Source: Cynocephalus volans (taxonomy: Eukaryota; Chordata; Mammalia; Dermoptera; Cynocephalidae). From it: DNA of 64,000 nucleotides. Positions within the stretch are counted from its first letter, which is position 1, and each line of letters starts with the position of its first letter. Below are positions 53,301 to 57,269 of the stretch, in pieces. The translations under genes and the position numbers were made by a program. The DNA is taken from the NCBI RefSeq assembly GCF_027409185.1, contig NC_084469.1:77907918-77971917 (forward strand), in the 5' to 3' direction. The notes below the pieces were generated by a model. It saw nothing but the letters and a program-made list of their open reading frames with translations, made no database searches and had not been told where the DNA came from.

Positions 53301-55532
53301 TCCTAAAGATAAACCCAAAAGGGAAATACCCAGGAATGGAAATATCGGTCAAAGGTTATGAATATTTTATAGATCTAAACATGTTTTAGTGCTTTCCAAA
53401 AGAGTTATACTAATTACAAAAAGCAACACATTCATTCATCTGCCTAACTATGTTCAATTCAGTTTAAGTCATTCAAAACAACTTAAGTTGACATACTTTT
53501 AACCTTTACTGAGAAACTACTCTAAGTTAGGCACTCTATTATGGGCTGTGGCTAGAAAGATGAATAGAGATTCTGCTCATAGTCTAGAGGGTTAGATAAA
53601 TATTTAAACAAATGCTATTCAGGATGAGGTATTTTATGGTTCAAGATGGGTACAAAGGAAAGAAGGGAAAATTTCACAACAGTAGTGATACTAGAGAGAA
53701 TTCTTGAAGAGTTAGAAGTACTCTGCCAGGTAGCCATAGAGGAGATAGCATTACAAGTAGAGAAAAGGGCAAGGAGCCTAAAATGGCATCAGATGTTTAG
53801 AAAATGTTCAAGTCCTAGAGCAGAGAGGATAAATGGTAGGAGAGGAAGCAGGGAGCAGAAAACAAAAGTCCTGGTATACCACAGTATGTACACCGAGCAT
53901 TATATTTAAGAGGATACGTAATGTTGGTATTATAGGTGATGTTAACCTTTGCCAAGTTTCTCCACTGTAAAGTTCCTTGCAATTAATAAATATTTTATAT
54001 TTAATAAATATTTAGAAGACATACTTTGAGAGTACATAAATTTGCTCTTTCTCAAACTTTCACCCATTAATTTTATAGTTCACTGATAGATTTCATCTGC
54101 TATAATTATTGTTACGGTAAATTAATGGTGATTATCATTGTACATGTGTGTTTTTTGCTGTAGGACAGATTCTTAAAAGTTCATTAAATGTTCTACCAAT
54201 GGAATTTAAAAATTATTTTGTATAGTTATATAAAAAAATTGTTTAACATTTTGATTTGAGTTGCATTATATCTATGAGTTAAAATTCTAAAAGACTCTGA
54301 AAATTTTAAAATATGTAGTTTTTCCTTTCCAACTGACAAACCTCCCAACTAAATTTCACTTCACTGAAATCATATACATCTTTCTTTAGGTATATTGCTA
54401 AGTGTTCTTTATCTTTTTCCTATTGTAAAGTAGATCTCCTCTTGCATTATATTTTTCTACTTCTGTTAGTATTGATATTTAGGAAAGCTAAATGTTACAT
54501 TTATCTTCTACCCAGTTAATTCACTAAATTCATTTCTAAATTTTAATAGTTTTGCAGATTTCACTGCCTTTTTAGGCATATTAACATGCCATATGCAAAG
54601 AATGATATCATTATAGCTGCTTTTCAAATGTACTTATTTCACAAAATTATAGATATTTCCAAAATACATTAAATAATAGTGATTATGGATGGCAGTGGTG
54701 TTATTGCTAATTGCAAAATGTTACATTTTAAAAGGCTACCTATCAAAGAAGATCCCATGTATCAATGCTTAATATTATTAGTTCCACAAATTCTGTTTTA
54801 ACATCTTGGCCCCTTCTTCCTCAGCTCTAAAGGAAGTCATAAAGGAAACAGCATAAAAATATCCCTTTCTTGACTGCCTTTTTTCTCCTTCCATATTTTA
54901 CTGAATCATCATTAATGGGTCTGACACCAAGAAAACAAAGTTAAAGAGCAAAGGAGAAGTAACCCATGATTGGAAGACATTAAAAAAATTTTAGGGCCAG
55001 CCTGTGGCTCACTTGGGAGAATGTGGTGCTGATAACACCAAGGCCACAGGTTCAGATCCCTATATAGGGATGGCTGGTTAGCTCACTTGGGAGAGTGTGG
55101 TGCTAACACCACCAAATCAAGGGTTAAGATCCCTTTACTGGTCATCTTTAAAAAAAAAAAACACAATTTTTAAAAAACACATTATAATTTTAAGAGTGTA
55201 AACTACATCCAAAAGTTAAACTTTCCCTGTATTACAACCCATTATGACAGATATCAGAAGTATTAAATTGAAGCAGTGCCTGACTTAGTATGTAATCATT
55301 CTATTACTCCATTTCAATTTATACATGCAGAAATGTATTTCTGTAAATGCATAATTGAATATTACAACAATATTCCCAAAGTGTCCCCAAGGAAATTTAT
55401 TAGAGGGAAAGAAATACTTACTCTGCCACTGATGGTGTCTATATCTATCTCTGCCTTTTTAGCCCATTTTTGCCAGAAGTTGGGATCATCTAAGGAAATA
55501 TCTGTCCGGTTTCCAGATGCCACAAAACTCGC
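7372..55532 (-). CDS. CHD9: CHD9 3' half: 20 exons, 1,498 codons
   Basis: CHD9 is a nuclear chromodomain-helicase-DNA-binding remodeller of the CHD6-9 subfamily, reported as a transcriptional coactivator. Twenty minus-strand segments, each bounded by AG and GT, join in frame to 1,498 residues ending in SSNED. They match the human CHD9 C-terminal half as I remember it, nearly residue for residue. Codon sums close exactly at every junction. The window product begins after the helicase core (ASFVASGNR) and carries SANT-like modules (about 103-330 and 434-600), a serine-rich stretch (about 710-795), a KKRRGRR basic patch (about 1025), two BRK domains (about 1090-1125 and 1169-1203) and a Ser/Glu-rich tail. 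Three LXXLL nuclear-receptor boxes are visible (LPRLL, LPSLL, LNPLL). The chromodomains and ATPase are outside the window. CHD6, 7 and 8 are less likely because the tail and serine tract are CHD9-specific. No frameshift or stop is seen, so it looks functional. Confidence 0.96.
8455..8552 (-). mobile_element. CYN-like SINE monomer, T-run at left
   Basis: A reverse-orientation monomer ('aactgagctaactggccagcc') with an 18-base T-run at its tail end. Duplications near 'tctcatttt' flank it. It lies in the last CHD9 intron. Confidence 0.85.
8553..9029. other. intron, nothing recognised
   Basis: Last CHD9 intron; purine-rich stretches but no clear element. Confidence 0.4.
9030..9350 (+). mobile_element. 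old DNA-transposon-like repeat (hAT type?)
   Basis: Contains 'tgtattttacacttac' and 'atttcaagtgctcaatagccacat', phrases I know from a common old mammalian nonautonomous DNA transposon. I am not certain of the family name. Confidence 0.5.
9351..10146. other. intron, ancient unclassified sequence
   Basis: Part of this resembles an old mammalian repeat ('aatctcaccattcagtgat...taacat'), but I cannot name it. Confidence 0.35.
10147..10251 (-). CDS. CHD9: CHD9 exon s (second BRK domain)
   Basis: The exon is 105 bp, phase 0, with acceptor ttacag and donor GTGAGT. It encodes all of the second BRK-type unit: [34 protein letters not shown]. Because the exon equals the domain and is in phase, skipping would remove the domain cleanly. 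Confidence 0.95.
10391..10469 (+). mobile_element. palindromic mariner-like MITE, copy 1
   Basis: About 80 bp with facing arms 'cttcaaaaagttcatgga' and 'tccatgaacttt' around 'gaattaaaagataata'. Two other copies are at 20491 and 52523. Confidence 0.7.
10612..10830 (+). repeat. MIR SINE
   Basis: The MIR core is readable: 'tagttaagagta', 'gagcctcggttttctgatctgtaaaatgg' and 'ataataat'. Ancient and decayed. Confidence 0.7.
10835..11030 (-). repeat. MIR SINE, antisense
   Basis: Reads 'aaggaactgagcctcagag' and 'cagctagtaagtgttagg', the reverse complement of the MIR core, facing the MIR just to its left. Confidence 0.65.
11031..12494. other. intron, nothing recognised
   Basis: About 1.5 kb of intronic AT-rich sequence. 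The 70-codon open frame at 12059-12271 has no recognisable protein and is probably chance. Confidence 0.4.
12495..12722 (-). mobile_element. MER20 hAT-type DNA transposon, antisense
   Basis: On the minus strand it gives the MER20 order: 'cagtgattctcat' end, 'ccccaggagacatttgg', the 'tagtaggtagaagccagagatgctgct' block, and the 'ccaatccaaaaatgtcaat' end. Nonautonomous, no coding capacity. Confidence 0.75.
12985..13113 (-). CDS. CHD9: CHD9 exon r (basic inter-BRK segment)
   Basis: The exon is 129 bp, phase 0, with acceptor ttttag and donor GTATTT. It encodes [22 protein letters not shown] followed by [17 protein letters not shown], a very basic segment between the two BRK domains. A valine codon stands where I recall methionine in human. 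Confidence 0.94.
13263..13350 (+). mobile_element. CYN-like SINE monomer
   Basis: The head 'cactggccggttagcacaat' and T-arm 'tttggatccctgtactgg' mark a tRNA-Ile monomer, 150 bp from the acceptor of exon r. Confidence 0.83.
13745..13880 (-). repeat. MIR fragment, antisense
   Basis: Contains 'ttattttacaactgggga' and 'catacagctagcaagtggcag', the reversed MIR core. Confidence 0.6.
14055..14790 (+). repeat. L2 LINE 3' end
   Basis: The order 'cctggtcaatgcctcctt', 'atggcactttatacatacc', 'gggggcaagaactttat', 'acatggtagtaactcaaaaatttgttgactgaataaat' is that of an L2 3' end. Decayed, with gaps. Confidence 0.55.
15725..15935 (+). repeat. MIR SINE
   Basis: MIR-like: 'ggatttaagac', 'cagtgcttcaattcctttatctataaaat', 'ttgttatgttaaatgggataatacatat'. 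Strongly decayed. Confidence 0.55.
16294..16515 (-). CDS. CHD9: CHD9 exon q (first BRK domain)
   Basis: The exon is 222 bp, phase 0 at both ends, with acceptor ctacag. It encodes the first BRK domain: [29 protein letters not shown] domains occur in the CHD6-9 and Brahma remodellers. The donor reads CCT|GTAGGTGATA, so a second GT lies four bases downstream; only the first gives the correct IPRVQ junction. Confidence 0.95.
16806..16945 (-). CDS. CHD9: CHD9 exon p (AT-hook-like KKRRGRRK)
   Basis: The exon is 140 bp with acceptor attag and donor GTAAGT, following a 6.2-kb intron. It encodes [20 protein letters not shown], then [20 protein letters not shown]. The basic glycine-arginine core resembles an AT-hook and probably contacts the minor groove; this is inferred from the motif. 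Confidence 0.94.
17160..17800. other. intron o-p, nothing recognised
   Basis: Pyrimidine-rich intronic DNA with one A-run (17618-17635). The short open frames here overlap on one strand and have no recognisable product. Confidence 0.35.
17924..18004. repeat. microsatellite inside inverted/direct repeat arms
   Basis: A 14-base arm (tattattaagggtg, 17924-17937) is followed by GATA/TATC and TA repeats. The exact complement (cacccttaataata) occurs twice, at 17966-17979 and 17991-18004. Either copy can pair with the left arm. Confidence 0.85.
18008..18099 (-). mobile_element. CYN-like SINE monomer, antisense
   Basis: Reverse-orientation tRNA-Ile monomer ('ccaattgagctaactggct') beside the microsatellite at its tail end. 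Confidence 0.83.
18760..19070 (+). repeat. L2-like LINE fragment
   Basis: Phrases such as 'tatgctattccctgcca' and 'agagaaagtgtcttac' in L2 order. Weak, old. Confidence 0.45.
19290..19505 (-). repeat. MIR-like repeat, antisense
   Basis: Reads 'acaaatgagatcagaaacattaagtcacttgc' and 'aacaggtagtgaatgagag', a decayed reversed MIR core. Confidence 0.5.
19692..20103 (+). mobile_element. MST/THE-type MaLR solo LTR
   Basis: About 410 bp, starting TG and ending CA, with 'ggtccccaatgtggcagtgttgg', 'tgattgagtcatgggggcag', 'cgccatgtgat' and an AATAAA block ('gccaaataaacctctttcc'). The 3' edge 'acagactaatataaca' fits. It is a solo LTR without internal sequence; open frames across it are chance. Confidence 0.8.
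20135..20370 (-). repeat. MIR-like repeat, antisense
   Basis: Order 'gtgtgccatgctctttgcca', 'atttcacaaacaagaaaagtaaggctcaaag'; decayed. Confidence 0.5.
20491..20556 (+). mobile_element. palindromic MITE, copy 2 (right arm cut)
   Basis: Shares 'gtacttcaaaaagtttgtgga' and 'gaattaaaagataatatgaa' with the copies at 10391 and 52523, but stops inside the right arm where an L1 begins. Confidence 0.65.
20557..21060 (-). mobile_element. old L1 3' end, antisense
   Basis: Reversed L1 tail: 'agctcccacttatgagtgagga', 'catgtgatatttctctttgtg', 'ttgctgcaaatggcag'. It corresponds to the ORF2 C terminus and 3'UTR but is older than the L1s at 44 and 59 kb. Confidence 0.75.
21061..22057. other. intron o-p, nothing recognised
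   Basis: About 1 kb of unique-looking AT-rich intron, ending in one arm of a 14-bp target duplication (ctgtgttgccttta, 22044-22057). Confidence 0.4.
22058..22195 (-). mobile_element. GC-rich CYN-like SINE (hairpin subtype)
   Basis: Minus-strand copy with 'cggtggcgcactcgggagagtg' head, a modified anticodon-arm region and a partial second unit ending in 'cagtcacaaaaagg'. A perfect 14-bp duplication (22044-22057 and 22196-22209) marks a fairly recent insertion. Confidence 0.88.
22430..22700. other. GC-rich patch in intron, possibly old L1 5'UTR
   Basis: A patch distinctly richer in GC than its surroundings, followed by 'tataagaagaatcaccagc' and 'aaatagaggtggaagtc', which I associate loosely with old L1 5'UTRs. 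No splice or coding signal is convincing. Confidence 0.4.
22701..23145. other. intron o-p, nothing recognised
   Basis: AT-rich intron leading to the donor of exon o. Confidence 0.4.
23146..23314 (-). CDS. CHD9: CHD9 exon o ([13 protein letters not shown]...SMPVS)
   Basis: The exon is 169 bp with acceptor taacag. The donor GTGATT departs from consensus at positions +5 and +6, making it the weakest 5' splice site in this gene segment. It encodes [35 protein letters not shown]. Confidence 0.94.
24026..24298 (-). CDS. CHD9: CHD9 exon n ([13 protein letters not shown]...FTVKIKD)
   Basis: The exon is 273 bp, phase 0 at both ends, with acceptor ttctag and donor GTATGT. It encodes [21 protein letters not shown], then a proline-rich linker ([13 protein letters not shown]) and a basic segment ([18 protein letters not shown]). 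It could be skipped without a frameshift. Confidence 0.95.
24525..24800. other. old unclassified repeat-like sequence
   Basis: Resembles a known ancient mammalian repeat ('ataaaagtaatacaggttcc'), but I cannot name it. Confidence 0.3.
25045..25205 (-). CDS. CHD9: CHD9 exon m ([12 protein letters not shown]...ASYWPK)
   Basis: The exon is 161 bp with donor GTAAAT. The acceptor reads TTAGCAG, a NAGNAG tandem site. Using the distal AG gives ...[11 protein letters not shown]; using the proximal one adds a single alanine. It encodes [24 protein letters not shown], a Ser/Thr-rich segment. Compared with the human protein as I recall it, GTP replaces STT at the exon start. Confidence 0.94.
25393..25546 (-). 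mobile_element. GC-rich CYN-like SINE (hairpin subtype) with long tail
   Basis: On the minus strand: 'gggccgagcccgtggcgcactcgg', a hairpin (gggagcg/cgctccc), B-box-like 'gggttcggatcc', then a partial second unit ('ggccggtgcactcactggct') and an A-tail of over 20 bases. A perfect 14-bp duplication (agcacctatcactt at 25379-25392 and 25547-25560) brackets it. Long intact tail suggests recent insertion. Confidence 0.9.
25547..26234. other. intron l-m, nothing recognised
   Basis: Intronic sequence between the SINE and exon l. Possibly old L1-like in part; no clear call. Confidence 0.35.
26235..27140 (-). CDS. CHD9: CHD9 exon l (large; serine-rich tract, LXXLL)
   Basis: At 906 bp this is the largest CHD9 exon here. 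The acceptor is atgtag and the donor GTATAT. It begins with the second WW...LLIG...KHG module ([24 protein letters not shown], then [19 protein letters not shown]) and carries an LPRLL nuclear-receptor box. It also has two lysine-acidic motifs of possible SUMO type (MKVKSE, IKSEP), then a near-pure serine tract with Asp/Glu at its end ([10 protein letters not shown]). The serine codons form an impure trinucleotide repeat at about 26260-26440. That repeat explains a long acidic open frame on the opposite strand, which is not a gene. Confidence 0.96.
27141..27599. other. intron k-l, nothing recognised
   Basis: AT-rich intron upstream of the exon l acceptor. Confidence 0.4.
27600..28635 (+). mobile_element. 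L1M 3'UTR (ancient L1)
   Basis: Matches the common old L1M 3'UTR in order: 'tattggattgtaacctgtag', 'ataaatatccatgaatccgt', 'gttgacatcacaaataccat', 'tgtggtccttttgccaaaaa', 'ttttgcaacttttctgtaag', then an A-run. It is about 1 kb, noncoding and antisense to CHD9. Confidence 0.8.
28636..29993. other. intron k-l, nothing recognised
   Basis: About 1.3 kb of intron with one A-run near 29118-29134. No element or gene recognised. Confidence 0.4.
29994..30196 (-). CDS. CHD9: CHD9 exon k (Myb/SANT-like, [14 protein letters not shown])
   Basis: The acceptor is aaatag and the donor GTATGT. The exon is 203 bp. It encodes [17 protein letters not shown] through [16 protein letters not shown], a Myb/SANT-like helix set with the typical spaced tryptophans, ending LPSKE before ELVDPN. 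Confidence 0.95.
30197..31600. other. intron j-k, old unclassified repeat
   Basis: Purine-rich tracts ('gagtaagtggcatttcagat', 'ggaagggga') resemble an ancient mammalian repeat also seen near 41.5-42.2 kb. No family name assigned. Confidence 0.35.
31625..32030 (+). mobile_element. MLT1-like MaLR LTR
   Basis: Contains 'aagatggccaccaattctttgcca', 'gaggtagaatctatttccc' and 'actgccagccatgtgaac', phrases of the older MLT1 LTRs, with the end 'agtcactatgctgcaacag'. The 146-codon antisense open frame across it is chance. Confidence 0.6.
32031..32752. other. intron j-k, nothing recognised
   Basis: AT-rich intron between the LTR and exon j. Confidence 0.4.
32753..32972 (-). CDS. CHD9: CHD9 exon j ([17 protein letters not shown]...KIERQQ)
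   Basis: The acceptor is aaatag and the donor GTAAGA. The exon is 220 bp. It encodes a basic helical segment ([25 protein letters not shown]) and ends two bases into the arginine codon before WTRREEADF. Confidence 0.95.
33390..33559 (-). mobile_element. GC-rich CYN-like SINE (hairpin subtype), ATTT tail
   Basis: Same subtype as at 25393, with a (ATTT)n tail in place of pure A. The duplication aaaaacattttt at about 33377-33389 and 33560-33572 flanks it. Its hairpin arms have decayed slightly. Confidence 0.88.
33560..34190. other. intron i-j, nothing recognised
   Basis: AT-rich intron upstream of the 43-bp microexon's donor side. Confidence 0.4.
34191..34233 (-). CDS. CHD9: CHD9 exon i (43-bp microexon, [14 protein letters not shown])
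   Basis: A 43-bp exon with acceptor taaaag and donor GTAAAT. It encodes 14 residues plus one base. It is too short for a simple ORF scan, but both flanking phases and the known CHD9 order demand it. Skipping it would shift the frame. Confidence 0.93.
34250..37167. other. intron h-i, old repeats of uncertain family
   Basis: About 2.9 kb. The part at 34850-35700 is pyrimidine-rich then GC-richer, with several overlapping open frames on both strands ('ctctccttctggaacaccta') that look like an old retroelement remnant. The part at 36240-37030 looks LTR-like. I see no intact protein and cannot assign families. Confidence 0.35.
37168..37225 (-). CDS. CHD9: CHD9 exon h (58-bp exon, [19 protein letters not shown])
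   Basis: A short exon of 58 bp with acceptor taacag and donor GTATGC. It encodes 19 acidic/proline residues and ends on a codon boundary after GAG. Skipping it alone would shift the frame. Confidence 0.93.
37850..37967 (-). CDS. CHD9: CHD9 exon g ([15 protein letters not shown]...ANDYMD)
   Basis: The acceptor is ttctag and the donor GTATGT. The exon is 118 bp, entering after one base of a glycine codon and ending two bases into another. It finishes the WW/LLIG/KHG module with [14 protein letters not shown] and then runs into an acidic linker. Confidence 0.95.
38458..38561 (-). CDS. CHD9: CHD9 exon f ([11 protein letters not shown]...LLIGVFKH)
   Basis: The acceptor is a long pyrimidine run ending in tttag and the donor is GTAAGT. 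The exon is 104 bp. It encodes [21 protein letters not shown], the first half of a module that recurs in exon l ([19 protein letters not shown]). Confidence 0.95.
38570..40075. other. intron e-f, nothing recognised
   Basis: AT-rich intron. The 95-codon open frame at 39206-39493 has no recognisable product. Confidence 0.4.
40076..40172 (-). mobile_element. CYN-like SINE monomer, antisense
   Basis: Reverse tRNA-Ile monomer ('aagtgagctaactggccagc') flanked by 'ttcattcaaaatatattta' on the left and 'ttcatttaaaatatattta' on the right, a near-perfect long duplication. Confidence 0.87.
40180..41277. other. intron e-f, old repeat-like sequence
   Basis: Purine-rich. The end (41160-41240: 'caacaaatatttactgagtg') is a phrase common to an ancient mammalian repeat. 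No gene. Confidence 0.35.
41278..41448 (+). mobile_element. CYN-like SINE dimer
   Basis: Two tRNA-Ile units head to tail ('ggccggcctgtggctcactt' and 'ggctggttagctcacttggg'), each with its own B-box, then 'ggtcatcttt' and an A-tail. A perfect 16-bp duplication (aaaaagtaatggaagg at about 41262-41277 and 41449-41464) brackets it. Confidence 0.92.
41465..43029. other. intron e-f, ancient unclassified repeat
   Basis: Contains 'gggccttgtaggccataagg' and 'tctctgcctgctgtgtgaag', phrases of a widespread old mammalian repeat I cannot name confidently. No gene. Confidence 0.4.
43030..43175 (+). repeat. L2 LINE 3' fragment
   Basis: The L2 3' signature is readable: 'accataaactccttaaggatgagga', 'tatccctagtgtttcacagtg'. 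Confidence 0.6.
43447..43536 (-). CDS. CHD9: CHD9 exon e ([17 protein letters not shown]...DGVDA)
   Basis: The exon is 90 bp, with acceptor ctttag and a consensus donor GTAAGT. It enters after two bases of a lysine codon and ends two bases into a serine codon. It encodes a helix ([15 protein letters not shown]) with an internal methionine that could serve as a start in a 5'-truncated transcript. Its length is a multiple of three. Confidence 0.95.
43817..43897 (+). mobile_element. 5'-truncated CYN-like SINE (hairpin subtype)
   Basis: Only the B-box onward remains ('gttcggatcctatatagga'), then the partial second unit and 'cacgaaaaagac' with an A-tail. Located between exons d and e. Confidence 0.8.
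44024..44183 (-). CDS. CHD9: CHD9 exon d (basic, [13 protein letters not shown]...HHCN)
   Basis: The acceptor is taacag and the donor GTACGT. The exon is 160 bp and its last two bases start a lysine codon finished by the next exon. It begins with the basic stretch RGRKGKKVK and continues into the SLIDE-like helices ([14 protein letters not shown]). A young L1 begins only about 229 bp upstream (to the right). Confidence 0.95.
44521..45280 (+). promoter_or_regulatory. L1 5'UTR tandem monomers (about seven)
   Basis: About seven diverged units of 90-145 bp, starting near 44521, 44653, 44754, 44854, 44944, 45085 and 45180. Each has a 'gagacgtcc.gca.ggga' block, a 'ccacacaccctg' block and a 'gatccagcagc' block. 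CpG-rich and GC-rich, unlike the surrounding intron. Tandem monomers in L1 5'UTRs act as promoters in other mammals, so promoter function is inferred by analogy. Confidence 0.8.
45454..45573 (+). pseudogene. L1 ORF1 stub (39 codons) ending at deletion joint
   Basis: ATG at 45454 opens a 39-codon frame. It begins MNKHQKKKR, includes [10 protein letters not shown] and ends EQEAQMT; this matches an L1 ORF1 N terminus. The stop TGA (45571-45573) overlaps the ATG of the ORF2 remainder (45570). The rest of ORF1, the coiled coil, RRM and CTD, is absent. Confidence 0.8.
45565..47277 (+). pseudogene. L1 ORF2 C-terminal half, frameshifted
   Basis: Begins at DDMILYIE of the RT active site, lacking the upstream half with the endonuclease. 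Continues through [27 protein letters not shown], and the C-terminal Cys-rich zinc-knuckle region ([12 protein letters not shown]) to SLIGGS. Frames break at the A-run near 45755 and near 46400, so no intact RT results. Confidence 0.88.
47278..47557 (+). repeat. L1 3'UTR: (CA)n, G-rich tract and tail
   Basis: After the ORF2 stop come TAAA repeats, about 24 CA dinucleotides (47296-47343), a G-rich tract (cgggggcgggggggaag), a polypurine stretch (gtgggagggaggag), 'aatcaaccacattgtatatc' and a TAAA-type tail. The same order, reversed, is in the L1 at 59126. Confidence 0.85.
47572..48029. other. intron c-d, nothing recognised
   Basis: AT-rich intron after the young L1. No clear element. Confidence 0.4.
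48030..48480 (-). mobile_element. old L1 fragment, antisense
   Basis: Phrases such as 'tattctgagtctagtttatt' and 'gcttagtctataag' read as reversed, decayed L1. Approximate limits. Confidence 0.4.
48563..48904 (+). mobile_element. MER2/Tigger-type DNA transposon
   Basis: About 342 bp with terminal inverted repeats (cagtcggccctc at the left, gagggatgatta at the right) and TA flanks. Internal phrases are 'catgtacagactttttt', 'taagtaatctagagatgatt' and 'ccaatcccccatggatactg'. Nonautonomous pogo-like element, no coding capacity. Confidence 0.83.
48905..49839. other. intron c-d, old repeat debris
   Basis: Probably further decayed L1/HAL1-like material on the minus strand, but too diverged to call. 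The 105-codon minus open frame at 49604-49921 is unrecognised. Confidence 0.3.
49840..50290 (-). mobile_element. old L1-like fragment
   Basis: Contains 'aaatataggcatatacaaaagtag' and 'ttgtttcatctata', phrases common in old mammalian L1 3' ends; orientation uncertain. Confidence 0.4.
50296..50488 (-). mobile_element. MER20 DNA transposon, antisense
   Basis: Reversed MER20 with 'ggcctctacccactagatgcca' and 'gttgagaaccactgg' at the end. Second MER20 in the gene. Confidence 0.75.
50835..50965 (+). repeat. L2 LINE 3' end
   Basis: The L2 terminal phrases 'gtaaggttcatgagctcagag' and 'agcattcagtagatattttttgaataaat' are readable. Confidence 0.6.
51090..51760 (+). mobile_element. old L1 3' end split by MER5A
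   Basis: 'gataggactgtaaattggtatagcc' and, after the break, 'ttggaaacaacctaaatgtcca' and 'catactatggaatac' are typical L1. A MER5A copy lies between. Confidence 0.65.
51176..51320 (+). mobile_element. MER5A-type hAT nonautonomous transposon
   Basis: Recognised by 'tttctcaaactttaatatgca', 'ttgttaaaatgcagattctgattcag' and 'aggcctaagattctgcat'. Nested in an older L1. Confidence 0.7.
51815..52014 (-). CDS. CHD9: CHD9 exon c (SANT-like, [13 protein letters not shown])
   Basis: The acceptor is aaccag and the donor GTAAAA. The exon is 200 bp; its first base completes a glycine codon and its last starts the next one. It encodes [17 protein letters not shown] and a helical segment ending TRELQNHL, which is the SANT-like DNA- or histone-binding part that follows the motor in this subfamily. 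Confidence 0.95.
52015..52342. other. intron b-c, nothing recognised
   Basis: AT-rich short intron segment. Confidence 0.4.
52343..52458 (+). mobile_element. CYN-like SINE monomer
   Basis: tRNA-Ile monomer with 'gctagccagttagctcagttgg', degenerate T-arm ('ggattccatccttg') and a C-rich tail in place of the usual A-run. 'agacattcag' occurs on both sides (52321 and 52464). Confidence 0.82.
52523..52604 (+). mobile_element. palindromic mariner-like MITE, copy 3 (complete)
   Basis: The best copy: left arm 'gagggtacttcaaatagttcg' region and right arm 'catgaactttttgaagtaccc' pair over about 30 bp with few mismatches. It is flanked by TA on both sides, as for mariner target sites. It lies 80 bp downstream of exon b. 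Confidence 0.75.
52685..52881 (-). CDS. CHD9: CHD9 exon b (acidic linker, NSLVIDTPR...LLVYG)
   Basis: The acceptor is ttgcag and the donor GTAAAA. The exon is 197 bp and ends two bases into the glycine codon of VYGWGRW. It encodes a charged linker ([14 protein letters not shown]) followed by the start of the first SANT-like module ([16 protein letters not shown]). Skipping it would shift the frame. Confidence 0.95.
52882..54990. other. intron a-b, nothing recognised
   Basis: About 2.1 kb of AT-rich intron. The 87-codon plus open frame at 53646-53909 has no recognisable product and lies in purine-rich old repeat-like sequence. Confidence 0.4.
54995..55161 (+). mobile_element. CYN-like SINE dimer
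   Basis: Two tRNA-Ile units ('gggccagcctgtggctcac' and 'ggctggttagctcacttgg') and 'ctggtcatcttt' with an A-tail, as in the copy at 41278. It lies 260 bp downstream of exon a. Confidence 0.9.
55422..55532 (-). CDS. CHD9: CHD9 exon a (37 aa, ASFVASGNR...ISGR)
   Basis: This is the most upstream CHD9 exon in the window. The acceptor reads tttcag and the donor is GTAAGT, a strong site. It is 111 bp with phase 0 at both ends, so skipping it would keep the frame. It encodes the linker just after the helicase C-terminal lobe, including the [13 protein letters not shown] helix. The preceding exon must lie more than 8.4 kb upstream, beyond 64000. Confidence 0.95.
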
Positions 55533-57265
55533 CTGAAATACATAATAGCAGTTTTTCAAAATGTTTTGAAGCTTAGAGGAAAAATCTATCAAAGTATACT
55601 TAAAACATTATCTTCTCACATTTACTGTGGATAGAGTTTGAACTCAGCATACACACATACTTTCACAGGGTATTTCAAATTCAGTGGTCTGAAATGTAGC
55701 TGGAGTTTAGGAGCAGAGTTAAATAAGTTATTACTGTTGCTTAAATCTTAAACTTTGGTAAGCAAGGATCAAATCTTTTTGGTGAGAAAACTACCCAGGA
55801 CAAAGATATGATTTCTAAAAACACTACACGAATATTAAGAAATTTGGTTATAGCACGATTTTTAAAACCTGCCTGCACTATACAGTTCATTTTCTTGTTT
55901 ACTCCTACTTTATTTCCATCACATTTTCAGACAGTTATGTCTCCTAAAGAAATACAACACAATATATGGGAAACTAAAAAAAAAAAAAAAGAATCACCGA
56001 CTGTCTTTATTTTAAAAACTTTTTATTACACCATAAATACTGCATAATCATTGTAAAATATTAAGGAAATACAGAGGAACAAAAGGAAAATATATGTGAT
56101 TTATATTCTTAAATACTGTGAAAATTATAAGGTCTTTCATTTGGAAGAAACTATATATGTGTGTGTATGTATGTTATCTTTATATATTATCTTTATATAT
56201 ATATCTTTATATATATATATCTTTATATATATATCTTTATACAGACACACACACACACACACACACTTCAACCCTATCACTTGTGGACTAATGAGCATTA
56301 CTTACAACTTAAGTCACTAATAGATATTCCACATTGAAGAAAAAGTCATCAAAGTGCTTTATAAAAATATAAGAAGCAGTGAAAATACACAATGCTTTAA
56401 GAAAGAAAAGGGCATGTCAACTCTTACAAAAATAAATGGAAGAATATGGTCACATAAAATGATTTTTCAAAGGAGAATATAATTGGTAGATGGCTTAAAG
56501 ATAATGCCTAATTATGCAGGATATAATCAAAAGATAAAAATCTAAATTAAAACATCATCTTCATGGAATTTAAAAATGCAGAAAATCACACATTAAAAAG
56601 ATACTGTTAAAAGCAAACACCATTTATTACATTCAATATAACTGAAAGTTTGAACATCAGATAATTAAAATCAAGTAATTATATTTAATTTTATTTTAAA
56701 ATGTGATAACATTATTGCAGTTATGTTAAAAAAGTCTTTATCTTTAGTGATATATATGGAAACGTAAAAAGGTGACAACATGATATTTGGGTTTGCTTCA
56801 AAATAATATGAATAATGGGTGGGTAGTGATGAAACAAGTTTAGCATAAGTTAATAATTATTGAAGCTGGGTGATAGTACACAAGATTTCATTATACTATA
56901 CTGTCTGTATTTGTAGTCAGAAACTGTACAAAATGTCTACAAAATGAGTAGGAACAAAATTAAAATACTAAATGCCTCTTGTGGATCTTGAAGATTTCTG
57001 TTCATGTCATTGCTTATCAAGTAATAGGTAAATTCATTCCATCTAGCATACTTCTGAGGCTGGGCTTTTAAGATGCCTATATAAAGCAAGTACTAAATAC
57101 TATAGGTATTTAAAAATATGCATTTTATTGGCATTTTTATGAAACAGAAGTGACATAAATAAATACTTTAATAAAATTAATTTAAATTCCTTTTATTTTT
57201 GCTTGCTCTATAGCTTTAATATTATAAAACTGCTGAAAAATAGTAATTTTTAATTTCTTTGAAAT
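55533..57265. other. upstream intron, nothing recognised except microsatellite
   Basis: AT-rich intron upstream of exon a, with a TA/CA-type microsatellite near 56150-56270. No gene or clear interspersed repeat. Confidence 0.4.
56150..56270. repeat. TATATATCTTTA minisatellite plus (AC)n
   Basis: A (TG)n start, five or so units of 'tatatatatcttta' and an (AC)12-like end ('acacacacacacac'). Confidence 0.85.
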
Positions 57266-57269
57266 GATG